The position numbers and the translations under genes were made by a program. This document shows, one piece after another, positions 9,768 through 18,567 of a stretch of DNA of 64,000 bases. Origin of the DNA: M3007 sp044224705 (GTDB taxonomy: Bacteria > Bacteroidota > Bacteroidia > Chitinophagales > Saprospiraceae). The stretch is taken from NCBI GenBank assembly GCA_044224705.1, contig JBGAJY010000001.1:62001-126000 (forward strand), written 5' to 3'. Below the pieces are notes generated by a model. It ran no database searches, had not been told where the DNA came from, and saw only the letters and a program-made list of their open reading frames with translations. Within the stretch, counting starts at the first letter, position 1; every line of letters begins with the position of its first letter.

Positions 9768-10565
9768 TTAATCCTTAATGGCCCGGATAGAATAAACCAT
9801 GGGGATGATATTCTCCAGGCCCTTGATCCGGTAATAGCCATCTTCACCCTGCACCGTTTTATCAAAACAGTCGTAGGGAGAGTAGGGATACTCGTTCAGA
9901 AATTCGATGCGCAGTCCGTTCTGAATGAGACTGTTGATCACTTCGCTAAGGCTGTGGTTCCAGCCGAATTCCTTGTATTGAATGTTCGCATAGCGCTCGG
10001 CGTAAGTACCCACCTGCTCCGTTTCTATGACTACCACGTTGTGGTAGGGATATTTGAGAAATTCCATGTGATCATCCATCATCCAGATGACCGGGTGAAA
10101 TTCGGCCAGGTAAAACGTGCCGCCCGGTTTCAAAAAATGACTGATCACCCTGGCCCAGGGTTTCAGGTCGGGCAGCCAGCCCACCACGCCGAAAGAGGCA
10201 AACACAATGTCGAATTGCCCTTCGAGGTGTTGTGGCAAATCGTATACGTTGCAACAGACAAACCGGGCGGGAATGCCGAGTTCGGCGGCCAATTCGCGGG
10301 CATAATCAATGGCTTTGTCCGACAGGTCGCAGCCCGTCACCTCGGCCCCCAGGCGCGCCCAGGACATGGTGTCCATGCCGAAATGGCATTGCAAATGAAG
10401 GAGGCTTTTGCCGCTCACATCGCCAAGCTCGCGCAGCTCGATTTCATTGAGGCTGCTGCGGCCCTTTTTCCAGCCCTCGACGTCGTAAAATTCGGAGGTT
10501 TTGTGCACCTCGGTGCGGAGGTTCCAACCCTGGCGGTTGGCTTCGAAGTAGTCCTGATGTTCCAT
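9768..10565 (-). CDS. Class I SAM-dependent methyltransferase
   Basis: About 265 residues. The glycine motif is altered: LLHLQCHFGMDTMSWARLGAE replaces the usual ExGxGxG, followed by an acidic motif II (VTGCDLSDKAI). This form is common in a branch of small-molecule methyltransferases. VCCNVYDLP and FDIVFASFGV complete the Rossmann core. The substrate is unknown. The ATG at 10565 (MEHQDYFEANRQGW) is preferred; the open frame upstream runs through a perfect inverted repeat that lies in the leader. Confidence 0.85.
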   Translation of the reverse strand: MEHQDYFEANRQGWNLRTEVHKTSEFYDVEGWKKGRSSLNEIELRELGDVSGKSLLHLQCHFGMDTMSWARLGAEVTGCDLSDKAIDYARELAAELGIPARFVCCNVYDLPQHLEGQFDIVFASFGVVGWLPDLKPWARVISHFLKPGGTFYLAEFHPVIWMMDDHMEFLKYPYHNVVVIETEQVGTYAERYANIQYKEFGWNHSLSEVINSLIQNGLRIEFLNEYPYSPYDCFDKTVQGEDGYYRIKGLENIIPMVYSIRAIKD

Positions 10566-10572
10566 GAAATTG

Positions 10573-10622
10573 CAGTGTTTGGTGTTTAGGAGACATGCTC
10601 TAAAACCAAACACCAAACACTG
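10573..10622. repeat. Perfect 15-bp inverted repeat in the methyltransferase leader
   Basis: Arms 10573-10587 and 10608-10622 are exact reverse complements, separated by 20 bases. The element begins 10 bases past the stop of the upstream lipoprotein gene and ends 8 bases before the methyltransferase ATG. It could be a terminator/attenuator or a protein-binding site. Confidence 0.75.
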
Positions 10623-10631
10623 TATACGCAA

Positions 10632-11915
10632 TTAAAAGTTCCTTTCACGGGCCAGGTAACTCCCTTTTGTCTGCCAATAAGGGTCGTTGTTCAACAGGCG
10701 TTGGCCGATGACCGATTCGAAAGAAGGCAGATTGTCGTAGTATTCTGCACGGGCCACCACGCCGTTGCCGAAATTGTAGGTTTTCAGGCCAAAGGACAGG
10801 TTGGCCACTTCTGCGGGCAAGTCGGGAAGCCGGTAGGCGACCACTTCGCCGTTTTTAGGCGCCAGCAACACTTCCCAGTTGACATTGGGCAAACCGGCGT
10901 AATAGCGGCTGAGCGCCAACAAGTCGAACTCGCCGAGGCATCGGACCGCCGTATAACGCGTATTGGGCGGTACTGCGGCCTCCACATCAAACGCCGGTAA
11001 AGGCGCCGCATCTGGCAGGGTAGTATAATAAGCGTCGGAGGCATAGCCATATCCGGCCGTGCCGGGAGGGGCGTACATCTGGAGGCGATAACCCGAGTAA
11101 GGCTTTGCTTCCGGCTCAAACACCGCCAGATGATCGAACACCGGCACGGCTCCGCCAGGCGCCCGCAGCAGGTCGCCCAAGGGCATGAACCGCAGCGCTC
11201 CCGTGTCGACCAGCCCTTCCACCTTGTATTTCCAGGGACCGTTAAAGGGCAATTCGATGTTTTTGGTGGGTGAATTGAAGAGTTTGGGCAGGATCGTAGC
11301 ATCGATCATGGCTGCCTGACTGGACCCGGCCACATTGTCGAAAAACATATAACGCCAGGTATTTTCGCCATTGATCAGGAGCCGGAGCCACACTTTGCCG
11401 CTGTGCAGAATGCGGTATTGGCCGGTAAAATTATTGCCGGCCTGCGGCCTTGCGAATGTCAGTCCATCAGGTACGATAATGGAATCCAGGGAGTTGATAT
11501 TGGTGAACTGAATGATCAGATCCAGGCTTTGCCTGAACTCCAGGTCGCGCAGGTGTACCGTTCGATTATTGCCGAGGTTGGTGTAGGTCGTCAGGACGAT
11601 GGACGTGTCCACCACGCCCGAACCGGAAGCATCGATATTGGTGATTTTGACAACGGTGCAATCGAAACGGTCGGTGTCCGATACGTGCGAAATGCCGAGA
11701 GAAGCTGTATCGCTCCCCGGCAGCCAGCGGAAAGCCCGGACCCGTCCGTCCGAATCGCTGAGAAAAACCCCGTAATGCGCCTGCAATTCATTGTATTCGT
11801 TGTCGAACAGTATGGAAAAAGAGCCGGCTGGCGGGTTCGGAGCGGGGTCGTCTTTTTTACAGGAAATGACGAAGAGGAACAGCAGCGCCATGGCTGCAAG
11901 ACGTAGTGTCGGCAT
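10632..11915 (-). CDS. Hypothetical lipoprotein
   Basis: About 427 residues. The start at 11915 gives a clean signal peptide (MPTLRLAAMALLFLFVISC) with the lipobox Cys followed by KKDD, the sort of acidic/charged +2 region seen in surface lipoproteins of Bacteroidota. The rest has no motif I recognise; it contains DSD- and DPAPNPP-type linker sequence and looks beta-rich. The gene lies upstream of the methyltransferase on the same strand and is divergent from the sigma-factor gene. Function unknown. Confidence 0.75.
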   Translation of the reverse strand: MPTLRLAAMALLFLFVISCKKDDPAPNPPAGSFSILFDNEYNELQAHYGVFLSDSDGRVRAFRWLPGSDTASLGISHVSDTDRFDCTVVKITNIDASGSGVVDTSIVLTTYTNLGNNRTVHLRDLEFRQSLDLIIQFTNINSLDSIIVPDGLTFARPQAGNNFTGQYRILHSGKVWLRLLINGENTWRYMFFDNVAGSSQAAMIDATILPKLFNSPTKNIELPFNGPWKYKVEGLVDTGALRFMPLGDLLRAPGGAVPVFDHLAVFEPEAKPYSGYRLQMYAPPGTAGYGYASDAYYTTLPDAAPLPAFDVEAAVPPNTRYTAVRCLGEFDLLALSRYYAGLPNVNWEVLLAPKNGEVVAYRLPDLPAEVANLSFGLKTYNFGNGVVARAEYYDNLPSFESVIGQRLLNNDPYWQTKGSYLARERNF

Positions 11916-12119
11916 GGGAAAAATCGGTTTGGTCAAGATTATCAGGTTTTCAATCGGGACAAAAATAGCCGGTAACGGACGAAAAGCCGGGTGTTTTGGC
12001 TCCGTCATTTTGATGAATCATGCGGAATTAGTGACTGTTTTAGTCTTTGCAGTACCTTTTTGCAATTTATTTTCACAATCGGAACGGTGTAACGCAACCC
12101 TACCACTCCTTACATCCGT

Positions 12120-12689
12120 TTGGAACCCAAAGTGAATCACTCCGAGCTCGACGAAATCCTCGACGGCTGCCGGCGCAACAACCGGGCCAGTCAATACCGG
12201 TTGTACAGCCGGTTTTATAATTATGCCATGTCGGTGGCCAGCCGTTATTTGTCCAATCTGGAAGCGGCAGAAGAGGTGTCCAATGACGCTTTTTTTAAGG
12301 TTTTTACAAAAATTCACCTCTTCGAACCGCGCGATGAGGGCGGTTTCCGCGCCTGGTTGCGCCGGATAGTGATCAATACGGCCATCGACCGGCTGCGGTC
12401 GGCGCTTCATCAGCCGCCCTCACAGGAGCTGAGCGCTGCGCAGGAACCCCATTGGGAATCGGATATTATTGAACAACTGACGGAGGAGCAAATTTTTGCG
12501 CTGCTCGACCAGTTATCCCCGGCTTACCGGGCCGTTTTTAATCTTTTTGTCGTGGACGGATTTTCACACGAAGAAATTGCCGAAACACTCGGCATCAGCA
12601 TCGGAACGTCCAAGTCTAATCTCGCCCGTGCAAGGATGCGGCTCAAAACCCTGCTTGCCGACGAACTCGACCTAAGCTATAACGTATGA
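12120..12689 (+). CDS. ECF RNA polymerase sigma factor (sigma-70 family)
   Basis: About 190 residues. Region 2 is seen as YNYAMSVASRYLSNLEAAEEVSNDAFFKVF, followed by FRAWLRRIVINTAIDRLR. Region 4 near the C-terminus has the helix-turn-helix HEEIAETLGISIGTSKSNLARARMRL. The start is uncertain: TTG at 12120 (MEPKVNHSELD) or GTG at 12132. The stop overlaps the next gene's start (ATGA), the usual arrangement for a sigma/anti-sigma pair. Confidence 0.93.
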   Translation: MEPKVNHSELDEILDGCRRNNRASQYRLYSRFYNYAMSVASRYLSNLEAAEEVSNDAFFKVFTKIHLFEPRDEGGFRAWLRRIVINTAIDRLRSALHQPPSQELSAAQEPHWESDIIEQLTEEQIFALLDQLSPAYRAVFNLFVVDGFSHEEIAETLGISIGTSKSNLARARMRLKTLLADELDLSYNV

Positions 12690-14140
12690 AAGACTTTGAC
12701 CAATTTTTTCGCAAACGTCTCGAAGGAGAACGACCTTTTTCGAAGCGGGATGAAAACTGGCGGCAGTTGTCACGGCGCCTGGATGCCTTTGACACAGGCA
12801 TTCAAAACCACGGCAACGCCCCCCGCCACTGGCCAAAAATGCTCTGGCAAGCTGCGGCATTTACAGCTGCTGCGGCAACTGCCTTTATCGGCTGGCAAAA
12901 CCATGCGCTGCGCATGGAAAACAAGGCCTTGCACGAACAAGTCGTTCGGAATACGCCCGTAGAGCCAGTCGCAACCGTACCGGCTGCACCAATTCCCGGT
13001 CTTTCGACAAACCCATCAGCAGAAATGGCTGCCGCTGAGCAGCCTGTAAACGAATCGGTCCGGACTTTTGCCACACAAAATGAGGCAAGGAGCAGTGAAT
13101 CGACACCCGCCAGGACTTCTCCGACAGATTTCAAGGCACAGCAAACGGCAGAACCTGCTGGCGGCCGAACACCCATTTTTCAAAAGAACGATCAGGCCGT
13201 ACTGCCGCCCCAAAAGGATATTCAACAGCCTGCTGCTCCGCTGGATGCAACGGCTCCGGCTACTTCAAATAATGCCGGCATTGCTCAAAGTGCAGGCGAT
13301 CCAATCGCCGGACAAAACGATTTTTCATCAAAACCGGCTGATACTGAGCCTTTTGTTGCAGTAAACGAATTGCCCCTCCTGCCCCCCCGCGATTTGGATT
13401 CGCTGGCAACCCTGGACGCCTCACGGCCAAAAATTCCGGCTGCAATGAAGGATGTCGCCGCCGCGGCGGCCCCGGCAGCGGCGGCGCCAATCATTCGGCC
13501 GGTGCATCCATTGGGCCGTTTGCGGGTAGGTATTCAGGCCGTCGCCGGAGTGCCGGTGCCTGCCGAAAAAGGCGTGTCGATCCTGACAGGGCAAGGCCTG
13601 TTGGCCGAAGCCAGGGTGTTCAAAGGATTCTGGGTGGGCGCTTCGGCCGATTGGTTGCGGTACGGGATCAGTAGCGAGCAGAACCCGCGGCGTTTTCACC
13701 TGCCTGATGAACCGCATTTCGATCCTCCGGGCGGCGGCGGTCCCCAACAGCATGAATTTAAACTAAAAATGGTGGAAGCCGAACAGCGCCAACGCCGATT
13801 CAGCGCAGGCCTCCGTTATGCCCTTCCGACTCGGGGCTGGCTGCGGCCCTCCGTGCACGTAGCGCATGTCTGGACGCAAAAACCCGAATCCTTTGTCAGT
13901 TTCCGTTTTGAAGAAGAGCCGCACGGCGGACCCGGCCAGGGTAATCACGACACCATGTATTTTACCAAAAAGTCTGAAAACCAATGGTTTAAGAACACCT
14001 GGCGCTTTGGCGCAGGCGCGGAAGTACAGTTGAAAAACTGGGCGCTGGGACTTTCTGCCGATTACGACAAAAGTTTCACGGCCAACGATCCACTCTTCGA
14101 TGCACTGCTGATCCGGGCTGGCGCGACTTATCAATTTTAA
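12686..14140 (+). CDS. Membrane protein with anti-sigma-like N-terminus and beta-barrel-like C-terminus
   Basis: About 484 residues, translationally coupled to the ECF sigma gene. Residues 1-50 are charged and cytosolic (MKDFDQFFRKRLEGERPF). One membrane segment follows (about 52-70, LWQAAAFTAAAATAFIGW). A long Pro/Ala/Thr-rich low-complexity periplasmic linker covers about 85-260. The C-terminal 200 residues have alternating aromatic/polar strands and end in aromatic Phe (GATYQF), like small outer-membrane beta-barrel proteins. The position and topology suggest it controls the sigma factor. Whether the C-terminus really inserts in the outer membrane is inference. Confidence 0.75.
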   Translation: MKDFDQFFRKRLEGERPFSKRDENWRQLSRRLDAFDTGIQNHGNAPRHWPKMLWQAAAFTAAAATAFIGWQNHALRMENKALHEQVVRNTPVEPVATVPAAPIPGLSTNPSAEMAAAEQPVNESVRTFATQNEARSSESTPARTSPTDFKAQQTAEPAGGRTPIFQKNDQAVLPPQKDIQQPAAPLDATAPATSNNAGIAQSAGDPIAGQNDFSSKPADTEPFVAVNELPLLPPRDLDSLATLDASRPKIPAAMKDVAAAAAPAAAAPIIRPVHPLGRLRVGIQAVAGVPVPAEKGVSILTGQGLLAEARVFKGFWVGASADWLRYGISSEQNPRRFHLPDEPHFDPPGGGGPQQHEFKLKMVEAEQRQRRFSAGLRYALPTRGWLRPSVHVAHVWTQKPESFVSFRFEEEPHGGPGQGNHDTMYFTKKSENQWFKNTWRFGAGAEVQLKNWALGLSADYDKSFTANDPLFDALLIRAGATYQF

Positions 14141-14241
14141 CGTTAATTATTTCAGGGAAAAGCAACCTGCTGTTGCAGGGCTTCGTGTTGTTGAAACAAA
14201 CGGGTAATTCAGCCCGGGTTAAAAAAATCAGTTTTCATAGC

Positions 14242-14622
14242 ATGAAGAATTTCCTTCTGTTTGCTGCTCTCGTAAGCTTTGCGCTGGTGTATTCCTGCCA
14301 GAAAGATTCCCTCACCGACACCTACACCAGCAGCGATTCCATCGCCGGTTTGCGCGATTCTCTCCATCATCCCTGCGATTCCCTGCACCAGGATTCGCTG
14401 GGCCATCACCACCATCATTTCCCGCACGATTCGATCGGCAACCCGCTCGATTCCTTGCACACTCACCACTGGCCTGACTCTACCTGGACGGGCGGCCACC
14501 ACCACACCGAACCCGATTCCACCGGCAATGGCGGTGGTCATCCGGAGCCTGACTCCACCGGCAACGGCGGCCCGCACGGCCCCGGCGGCGGTCATGGCGG
14601 TCACCACGGCGGTCACCACTGA
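14242..14622 (+). CDS. Histidine-rich lipoprotein
   Basis: About 126 residues. The signal peptide ends in a lipobox (FALVYSC, Cys 19) followed by QKDS. The mature part is low complexity: repeats of DS(L/I/T) alternate with His clusters (HHHHHFPHDS, HHHTEPDS), and the tail is nearly all Gly and His. Such sequences often bind Zn, Ni or Cu, but no assignment can be made. It lies about 100 bases after the anti-sigma-like gene and is closed by a strong terminator. Confidence 0.7.
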   Translation: MKNFLLFAALVSFALVYSCQKDSLTDTYTSSDSIAGLRDSLHHPCDSLHQDSLGHHHHHFPHDSIGNPLDSLHTHHWPDSTWTGGHHHTEPDSTGNGGGHPEPDSTGNGGPHGPGGGHGGHHGGHH

Positions 14623-14662
14623 TCCATCCTGCATTCTTCTTTTGAGTTCATAGTATTGATTC

Positions 14663-14697
14663 ATCTCCCGGAGGCATTCTTCGGGAGATTTTTTTTC
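14663..14697 (+). terminator. Rho-independent terminator after the His-rich lipoprotein
   Basis: An 8-bp stem (atctcccg with cgggagat) with a GC-rich base is followed by a run of eight Ts, 41 bases past the stop codon. Confidence 0.85.
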
Positions 14698-14703
14698 TCT
14701 AGC

Positions 14704-14844
14704 GGGGTGTCTGAAAAATCTGCTTCAGGTCGTGAGGAGCAGACCTCGGAGCTTGGCGGCAGTGCAGAATAGCCCATTTTTCGTCATCTTTTTGCCGCCA
14801 ACCTCCGAGGTCTACGCAGTCCGAGCATTTTTCAGACACACCCT
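14704..14844. repeat. Nested imperfect inverted repeat, MITE-like
   Basis: The outer arms (14704-14718 and 14827-14843) match as reverse complements except for a 2-base insertion. The inner arms (about 14740-14761 and 14793-14814) match with one or two mismatches. The whole element is about 140 bases, non-coding, lies between a terminator and the hemC promoter, and resembles a small non-autonomous element. No target-site duplication is clear. Confidence 0.55.
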
Positions 14845-14846
14845 AA

Positions 14847-14866
14847 CTCCGTGCCTCCGTGGTAAA
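14847..14866. repeat. Half copy of the cacggag-type intergenic repeat
   Basis: ctccgtgcctccgtggtaaa is nearly identical to the right arm of the inverted repeat at 17431-17504. Only one arm is present here. Confidence 0.55.
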
Positions 14867-14897
14867 ACCGGCTTCCTATTTCCCTTCCCGCTTTTCC

Positions 14898-14905
14898 TAC
14901 CTTCG
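14898..14905 (+). promoter_or_regulatory. -7 box of the hemC promoter
   Basis: TACCTTCG is one base from TAnnTTTG and lies 19 bases upstream of the proposed TTG start. It argues against the upstream ATG at 14859. Confidence 0.45.
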
Positions 14906-14924
14906 CCTTCAAATTCATTCCGTT

Positions 14925-15827
14925 TTGGCAGAAACTCTCCCTCGCACCCTCAAAATCGGCACCCGCGGCAGCCAACTTGCCCTGTGGCAGGCCGAATTCA
15001 CCCGCGCTGAACTCGCCCGCGTAGGCGTCGAATCCGAACTGGTCATCATCAAAACGCAGGGCGACCTGGTGCAGCACCTGAGTTTTGACAAACTGGAAGG
15101 CAAGGGCTTTTTTACAAAAGAAATCGAAGACGCCCTGCTGCGTGGCGACGTGGACCTGGCGGTGCATTCAATGAAAGACCTGCCTACGAGCGCGCCCGAA
15201 GGACTGGTCACCACCGCCGTCAGCTACCGCGACAATCCGGCCGACTGGCTGCTCATCCGCCCCGAAGCCATTGTTCCGGGCAAAATTTTTCGCCTCAAAG
15301 AAGGCGCCGTGGTAGGCAGCTCCGCTGCCCGCCGCAAAGCGCAACTGCTTGATTTTCGCCCCGATGTGGAAGCCCGCGACCTGCGCGGCAACGTGCCGAC
15401 CCGTCTCGAAAAACTCCGCCAGGGCGAGTACGACGCCATTTTCCTGGCCGCAGCCGGCGTGAGTCGTCTGGGGCTCGATTTGTCTGGGCTGGAACTGGTG
15501 GAACTGAACCCGCGGGAGTTCGTGCCCGCCCCCGCCCAGGGCGTCCTGGCCTGGCAAACCCACCGCGACGACGTGCCCACGCGCCGCATTTTGCAGAAAA
15601 TACACCATCCGGAAGTGTCGGCGCTCACCAATGTGGAACGCCGCGTGCTCCAATTGCTCGAAGGCGGCTGCCAGCTCCCGCTCGGCGTACATTGCCAGCG
15701 CGATGCGTCCGGGAATTACCACGCTTCAGCTGCCTGCCTGCTCGACGGGCGCATGCGGCGGGTCAATCTCTCCCAAACCACGAGTATCGGGATGGCGGAG
15801 AAGATTGTGGGGATGCTGAGGGATTGA
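14925..15827 (+). CDS. hemC: Hydroxymethylbilane synthase (porphobilinogen deaminase)
   Basis: Polymerises four porphobilinogens to hydroxymethylbilane in tetrapyrrole synthesis. About 300 residues. Family motifs: KIGTRGSQLALWQA at the N-terminus, GKGFFTKEIEDALL, AVHSMKDLPT with the active-site Asp region, GSSAARRKAQLL, and LRGNVPTRLEKL. The dipyrromethane-cofactor cysteine is in LEGGCQLPLG. I chose the TTG at 14925 (reads MAETLPRTLKIG) because a -7 box lies just upstream; the in-frame ATG at 14859 lies before that box. The 3' end runs into a palindrome shared with convergent psuG. Confidence 0.96.
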   Translation: MAETLPRTLKIGTRGSQLALWQAEFTRAELARVGVESELVIIKTQGDLVQHLSFDKLEGKGFFTKEIEDALLRGDVDLAVHSMKDLPTSAPEGLVTTAVSYRDNPADWLLIRPEAIVPGKIFRLKEGAVVGSSAARRKAQLLDFRPDVEARDLRGNVPTRLEKLRQGEYDAIFLAAAGVSRLGLDLSGLELVELNPREFVPAPAQGVLAWQTHRDDVPTRRILQKIHHPEVSALTNVERRVLQLLEGGCQLPLGVHCQRDASGNYHASAACLLDGRMRRVNLSQTTSIGMAEKIVGMLRD

Positions 15828-15828
15828 T

Positions 15829-15882
15829 TCGATTGGAGGATTGACCGATTGATTCGATTGTACACGATCGCGTAAAATCGAA

Positions 15883-15903
<21 letters not shown>
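15829..15903. repeat. Palindromic short-repeat element between hemC and psuG
   Basis: The left part repeats the word gattgattcgattg and the right part its complement (aatcgaatcaatcg). It fills the gap between the convergent genes and covers the final codons of psuG. It probably folds into a long hairpin acting as a bidirectional terminator. Confidence 0.6.
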
Positions 15904-16797
<894 letters not shown>

Positions 16798-16817
16798 GGA
16801 AAAAATTTTTTCGCAAA

Positions 16818-16825
16818 CAAAGGTT
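16818..16825 (-). promoter_or_regulatory. Possible -7 box for psuG
   Basis: On the minus strand it reads AACCTTTG, one base off TAnnTTTG, 20 bases before the psuG ATG. Confidence 0.4.
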
Positions 16826-16855
16826 GTGATTTCGGAAGACACGCGGCTATCTTTG
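16824..16855 (+). promoter_or_regulatory. Promoter of tRNA-Asn
   Basis: TTG at 16824-16826 and TATCTTTG at 16848-16855, spaced by 21 bases, match the Bacteroidota -33/-7 pattern. The tRNA starts 23 bases after the -7 box. Confidence 0.65.
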
Positions 16856-16878
16856 CCCCGCTTTTGAAAAAAGGCGCT

Positions 16879-16952
16879 GCCTCATTAGCTCAGTCGGTTA
16901 GAGCGGCGGACTGTTAATCCGTAGGTCCAAGGTTCAAGTCCTTGATGAGGCG
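16879..16952 (+). tRNA. tRNA-Asn (GTT)
   Basis: A 74-base cloverleaf. The acceptor stem GCCTCAT pairs with ATGAGGC, with discriminator G. The D arm contains AGCTCAGTCGGTTAGAGC, the anticodon loop reads CTGTTAA with anticodon GTT, and the T arm has GGTTCAAGTCC. No CCA is encoded. A terminator hairpin follows. Confidence 0.95.
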
Positions 16953-16954
16953 CT

Positions 16955-16985
16955 AAAAGCCACCCCGAATAAGGTGGCTTTTTCT
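16955..16985 (+). terminator. Terminator after tRNA-Asn
   Basis: A 10-bp stem (aaaagccacc with ggtggctttt) is followed by a T-rich tail. The same stem recurs after the tRNA-like copy at 17297-17377. Confidence 0.85.
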
Positions 16986-16994
16986 TTTTAACCA

Positions 16995-17294
16995 ATGCCG
17001 TTCGTTGTTTACATCTTGTATTCGGAACGATTCGACAAATACTACATCGGACAAACGAGTTCGATGGAAATGCGCTTAGAACGCCATAATGAATTCGAAC
17101 TAACTAATTCGTTTACTTCGAAATATCGTCCTTGGAAAATCATGGCTTGGGTGGAAACGGGAGACTACCGAAGTAGCGCCATGAAGGTCGAGAGCCGTCT
17201 CAAAGCATTGAAATCAAAAAAGATGATTGCCCGGTTTGCTCAACAGCCTGACCTTTTGCTCGAATTTGCAAAACAAGTTTTGGCTCATATTTAG
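16995..17294 (+). CDS. GIY-YIG single-domain nuclease
   Basis: About 99 residues, the size of a stand-alone GIY-YIG domain. It starts with VVYILYSERFDKYYIGQTSS (the GIY-YIG pair appears as VYI and YIG), then RLERHN with the conserved Arg, and VESRLKALKSKK near the C-terminus with the conserved Glu. Relatives act as small endonucleases of unclear role, some possibly mobile. The gene sits exactly between tRNA-Asn with its terminator and a second, damaged tRNA-Asn copy whose first base lies 2 bases after the stop codon. That suggests insertion with duplication of the tRNA. Confidence 0.9.
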   Translation: MPFVVYILYSERFDKYYIGQTSSMEMRLERHNEFELTNSFTSKYRPWKIMAWVETGDYRSSAMKVESRLKALKSKKMIARFAQQPDLLLEFAKQVLAHI

Positions 17295-17296
17295 CT

Positions 17297-17377
17297 GCCT
17301 CATTAGCGCTGTCGGTTAGAGTCCCGACCCGGTCGGGATTAATCCGTAGGTCCAAGGTTCAAGTCCTTGATGAGGCG
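17297..17377 (+). pseudogene. Interrupted tRNA-Asn copy
   Basis: An 81-base near copy of tRNA-Asn (16879-16952). The acceptor ends, most of the D arm and the whole 3' half (from ATCCGTAGG to the discriminator) are identical or nearly so. The 5' side of the anticodon arm and the anticodon are replaced by a palindrome (tcccgacccggtcggga), so it cannot form a normal anticodon loop. A copy of the same terminator follows. Confidence 0.85.
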
Positions 17378-17379
17378 CT

Positions 17380-17412
17380 AAAAGCCACCGAGTTAAACCG
17401 GTGGCTTTTTTC
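17380..17412 (+). terminator. Second copy of the tRNA-Asn terminator
   Basis: Stem aaaagccacc/ggtggctttt as at 16955, with a different loop and followed by Ts. Confidence 0.8.
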
Positions 17413-17430
17413 ATTTCTTCGAGCATTTTT

Positions 17431-17504
17431 TTACCACGGAGGCACGGAGACACGGAGTTCCTTTCAGGTTGACAAAGCTCCGTGTTTCCGTGCCTCCGTG
17501 GTAA
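17431..17504. repeat. 27-bp inverted repeat of the cacggag family
   Basis: Arms 17431-17457 and 17478-17504 are reverse complements with one mismatch, built from cacggag-like words. The loop is 20 bases. Related elements lie at 14847 (half) and 22070-22137. Confidence 0.8.
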
Positions 17505-17556
17505 ACCGCCTTACTTTTTACATTTTTGTCTGAATTTTCACCCTTTCCGCTTTCTT

Positions 17557-18465
17557 ATGAGTCTTGTCACCGTCGGCACCGTCGCTTTTGACGACATCGA
17601 AACACCCTCCGGGCGCGCTGAAAAAATCGTCGGCGGCGCCTGCACGTATATTTCCCTGGCGGCTTCCTATTTCGTGAAGCCGATCCATCTGGTCTCGGTC
17701 ATCGGCGACGATTTCCCGGCCGAAACTTTGGAATACCTGAAAAAACGCGGCGTCGACCTCGAAGGCCTGCAAATTCGCCCCGGTGAAAAATCTTTTTTCT
17801 GGGCCGGCAAGTACTATCGCGACATGAACACCCGCGACACGCTGGACACCCAGCTCAACGTGCTCGCCGATTTCGATCCGGTGTTGCCGCCCTCGTACCG
17901 CCGTCCGGAATTCCTGATGCTGGGCAACCTGACGCCCCAGGTGCAAATGCGCGTGCTGACCCAACTCCAGAAGCGCCCCCGCCTCGTGGTGCTCGATACC
18001 ATGAATTTCTGGATGAACACGGCCCTCAACGACCTGATAAAGGTGTTGAAAAAAGTAGACGTGCTCACGATCAACGACGAGGAAGCGCGGCAGTTGTCCG
18101 GAGAGCATTCGCTCGTAGCGGCGGCCAAAATCATCCACAAAATGGGCCCCAAGTACCTGATTATCAAAAAAGGCGAACACGGCGCGCTCTTGTTCCACTC
18201 AGGTTTGATGTTCTACGCCCCGGCCCTGCCCCTCGCTGAGGTGATCGACCCGACCGGCGCCGGAGACACTTTCGCGGGCGGATTTATCGGCTACCTGGCA
18301 AAAACGGGCGACGTCTCGTTCGGCAACATGAAACGCGCCGTGGTCCACGGTTCGGCCATGGCTTCGTTTTGTGTGGAAAAATTCGGACCCGAGCGCCTGC
18401 GCGGCCTCACCCCGGCCATGATCCAAAAACGCGTTCAGCAATTTGCCGAACTCGTCCGGTTTTGA
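17557..18465 (+). CDS. PfkB-family carbohydrate kinase
   Basis: About 302 residues. The N-terminal GTVAFDDIETPSGRAEKIVGGACTY has the PfkB substrate/glycine region. VLTINDEEARQLSG is the middle motif. DPTGAGDTFAGGFIGYL is the C-terminal PfkB signature with the catalytic Asp. This form is conserved in Bacteroidota, but its sugar or nucleoside substrate is not evident. It could pair with psuG as a PsuK, but it lies on the opposite strand beyond the tRNA region. The ATG at 17557 (MSLVTVGTV) is chosen over one 75 bases upstream inside the repeat. Confidence 0.9.
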   Translation: MSLVTVGTVAFDDIETPSGRAEKIVGGACTYISLAASYFVKPIHLVSVIGDDFPAETLEYLKKRGVDLEGLQIRPGEKSFFWAGKYYRDMNTRDTLDTQLNVLADFDPVLPPSYRRPEFLMLGNLTPQVQMRVLTQLQKRPRLVVLDTMNFWMNTALNDLIKVLKKVDVLTINDEEARQLSGEHSLVAAAKIIHKMGPKYLIIKKGEHGALLFHSGLMFYAPALPLAEVIDPTGAGDTFAGGFIGYLAKTGDVSFGNMKRAVVHGSAMASFCVEKFGPERLRGLTPAMIQKRVQQFAELVRF

Positions 18466-18567
18466 CCAAAAGGCATCCGGAGTGTTAAGACCGGGCGGTA
18501 AAGCTGAACTGCATGGGGAATTTGACTCAACTTTGCTCTTCTACCATTTTCACATCCTGATCCGACC

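Noticed and set aside
17557..18465. Naming the PfkB kinase as PsuK
   Set aside because: It is near psuG but on the opposite strand beyond a tRNA; the family sequence is not specific enough.
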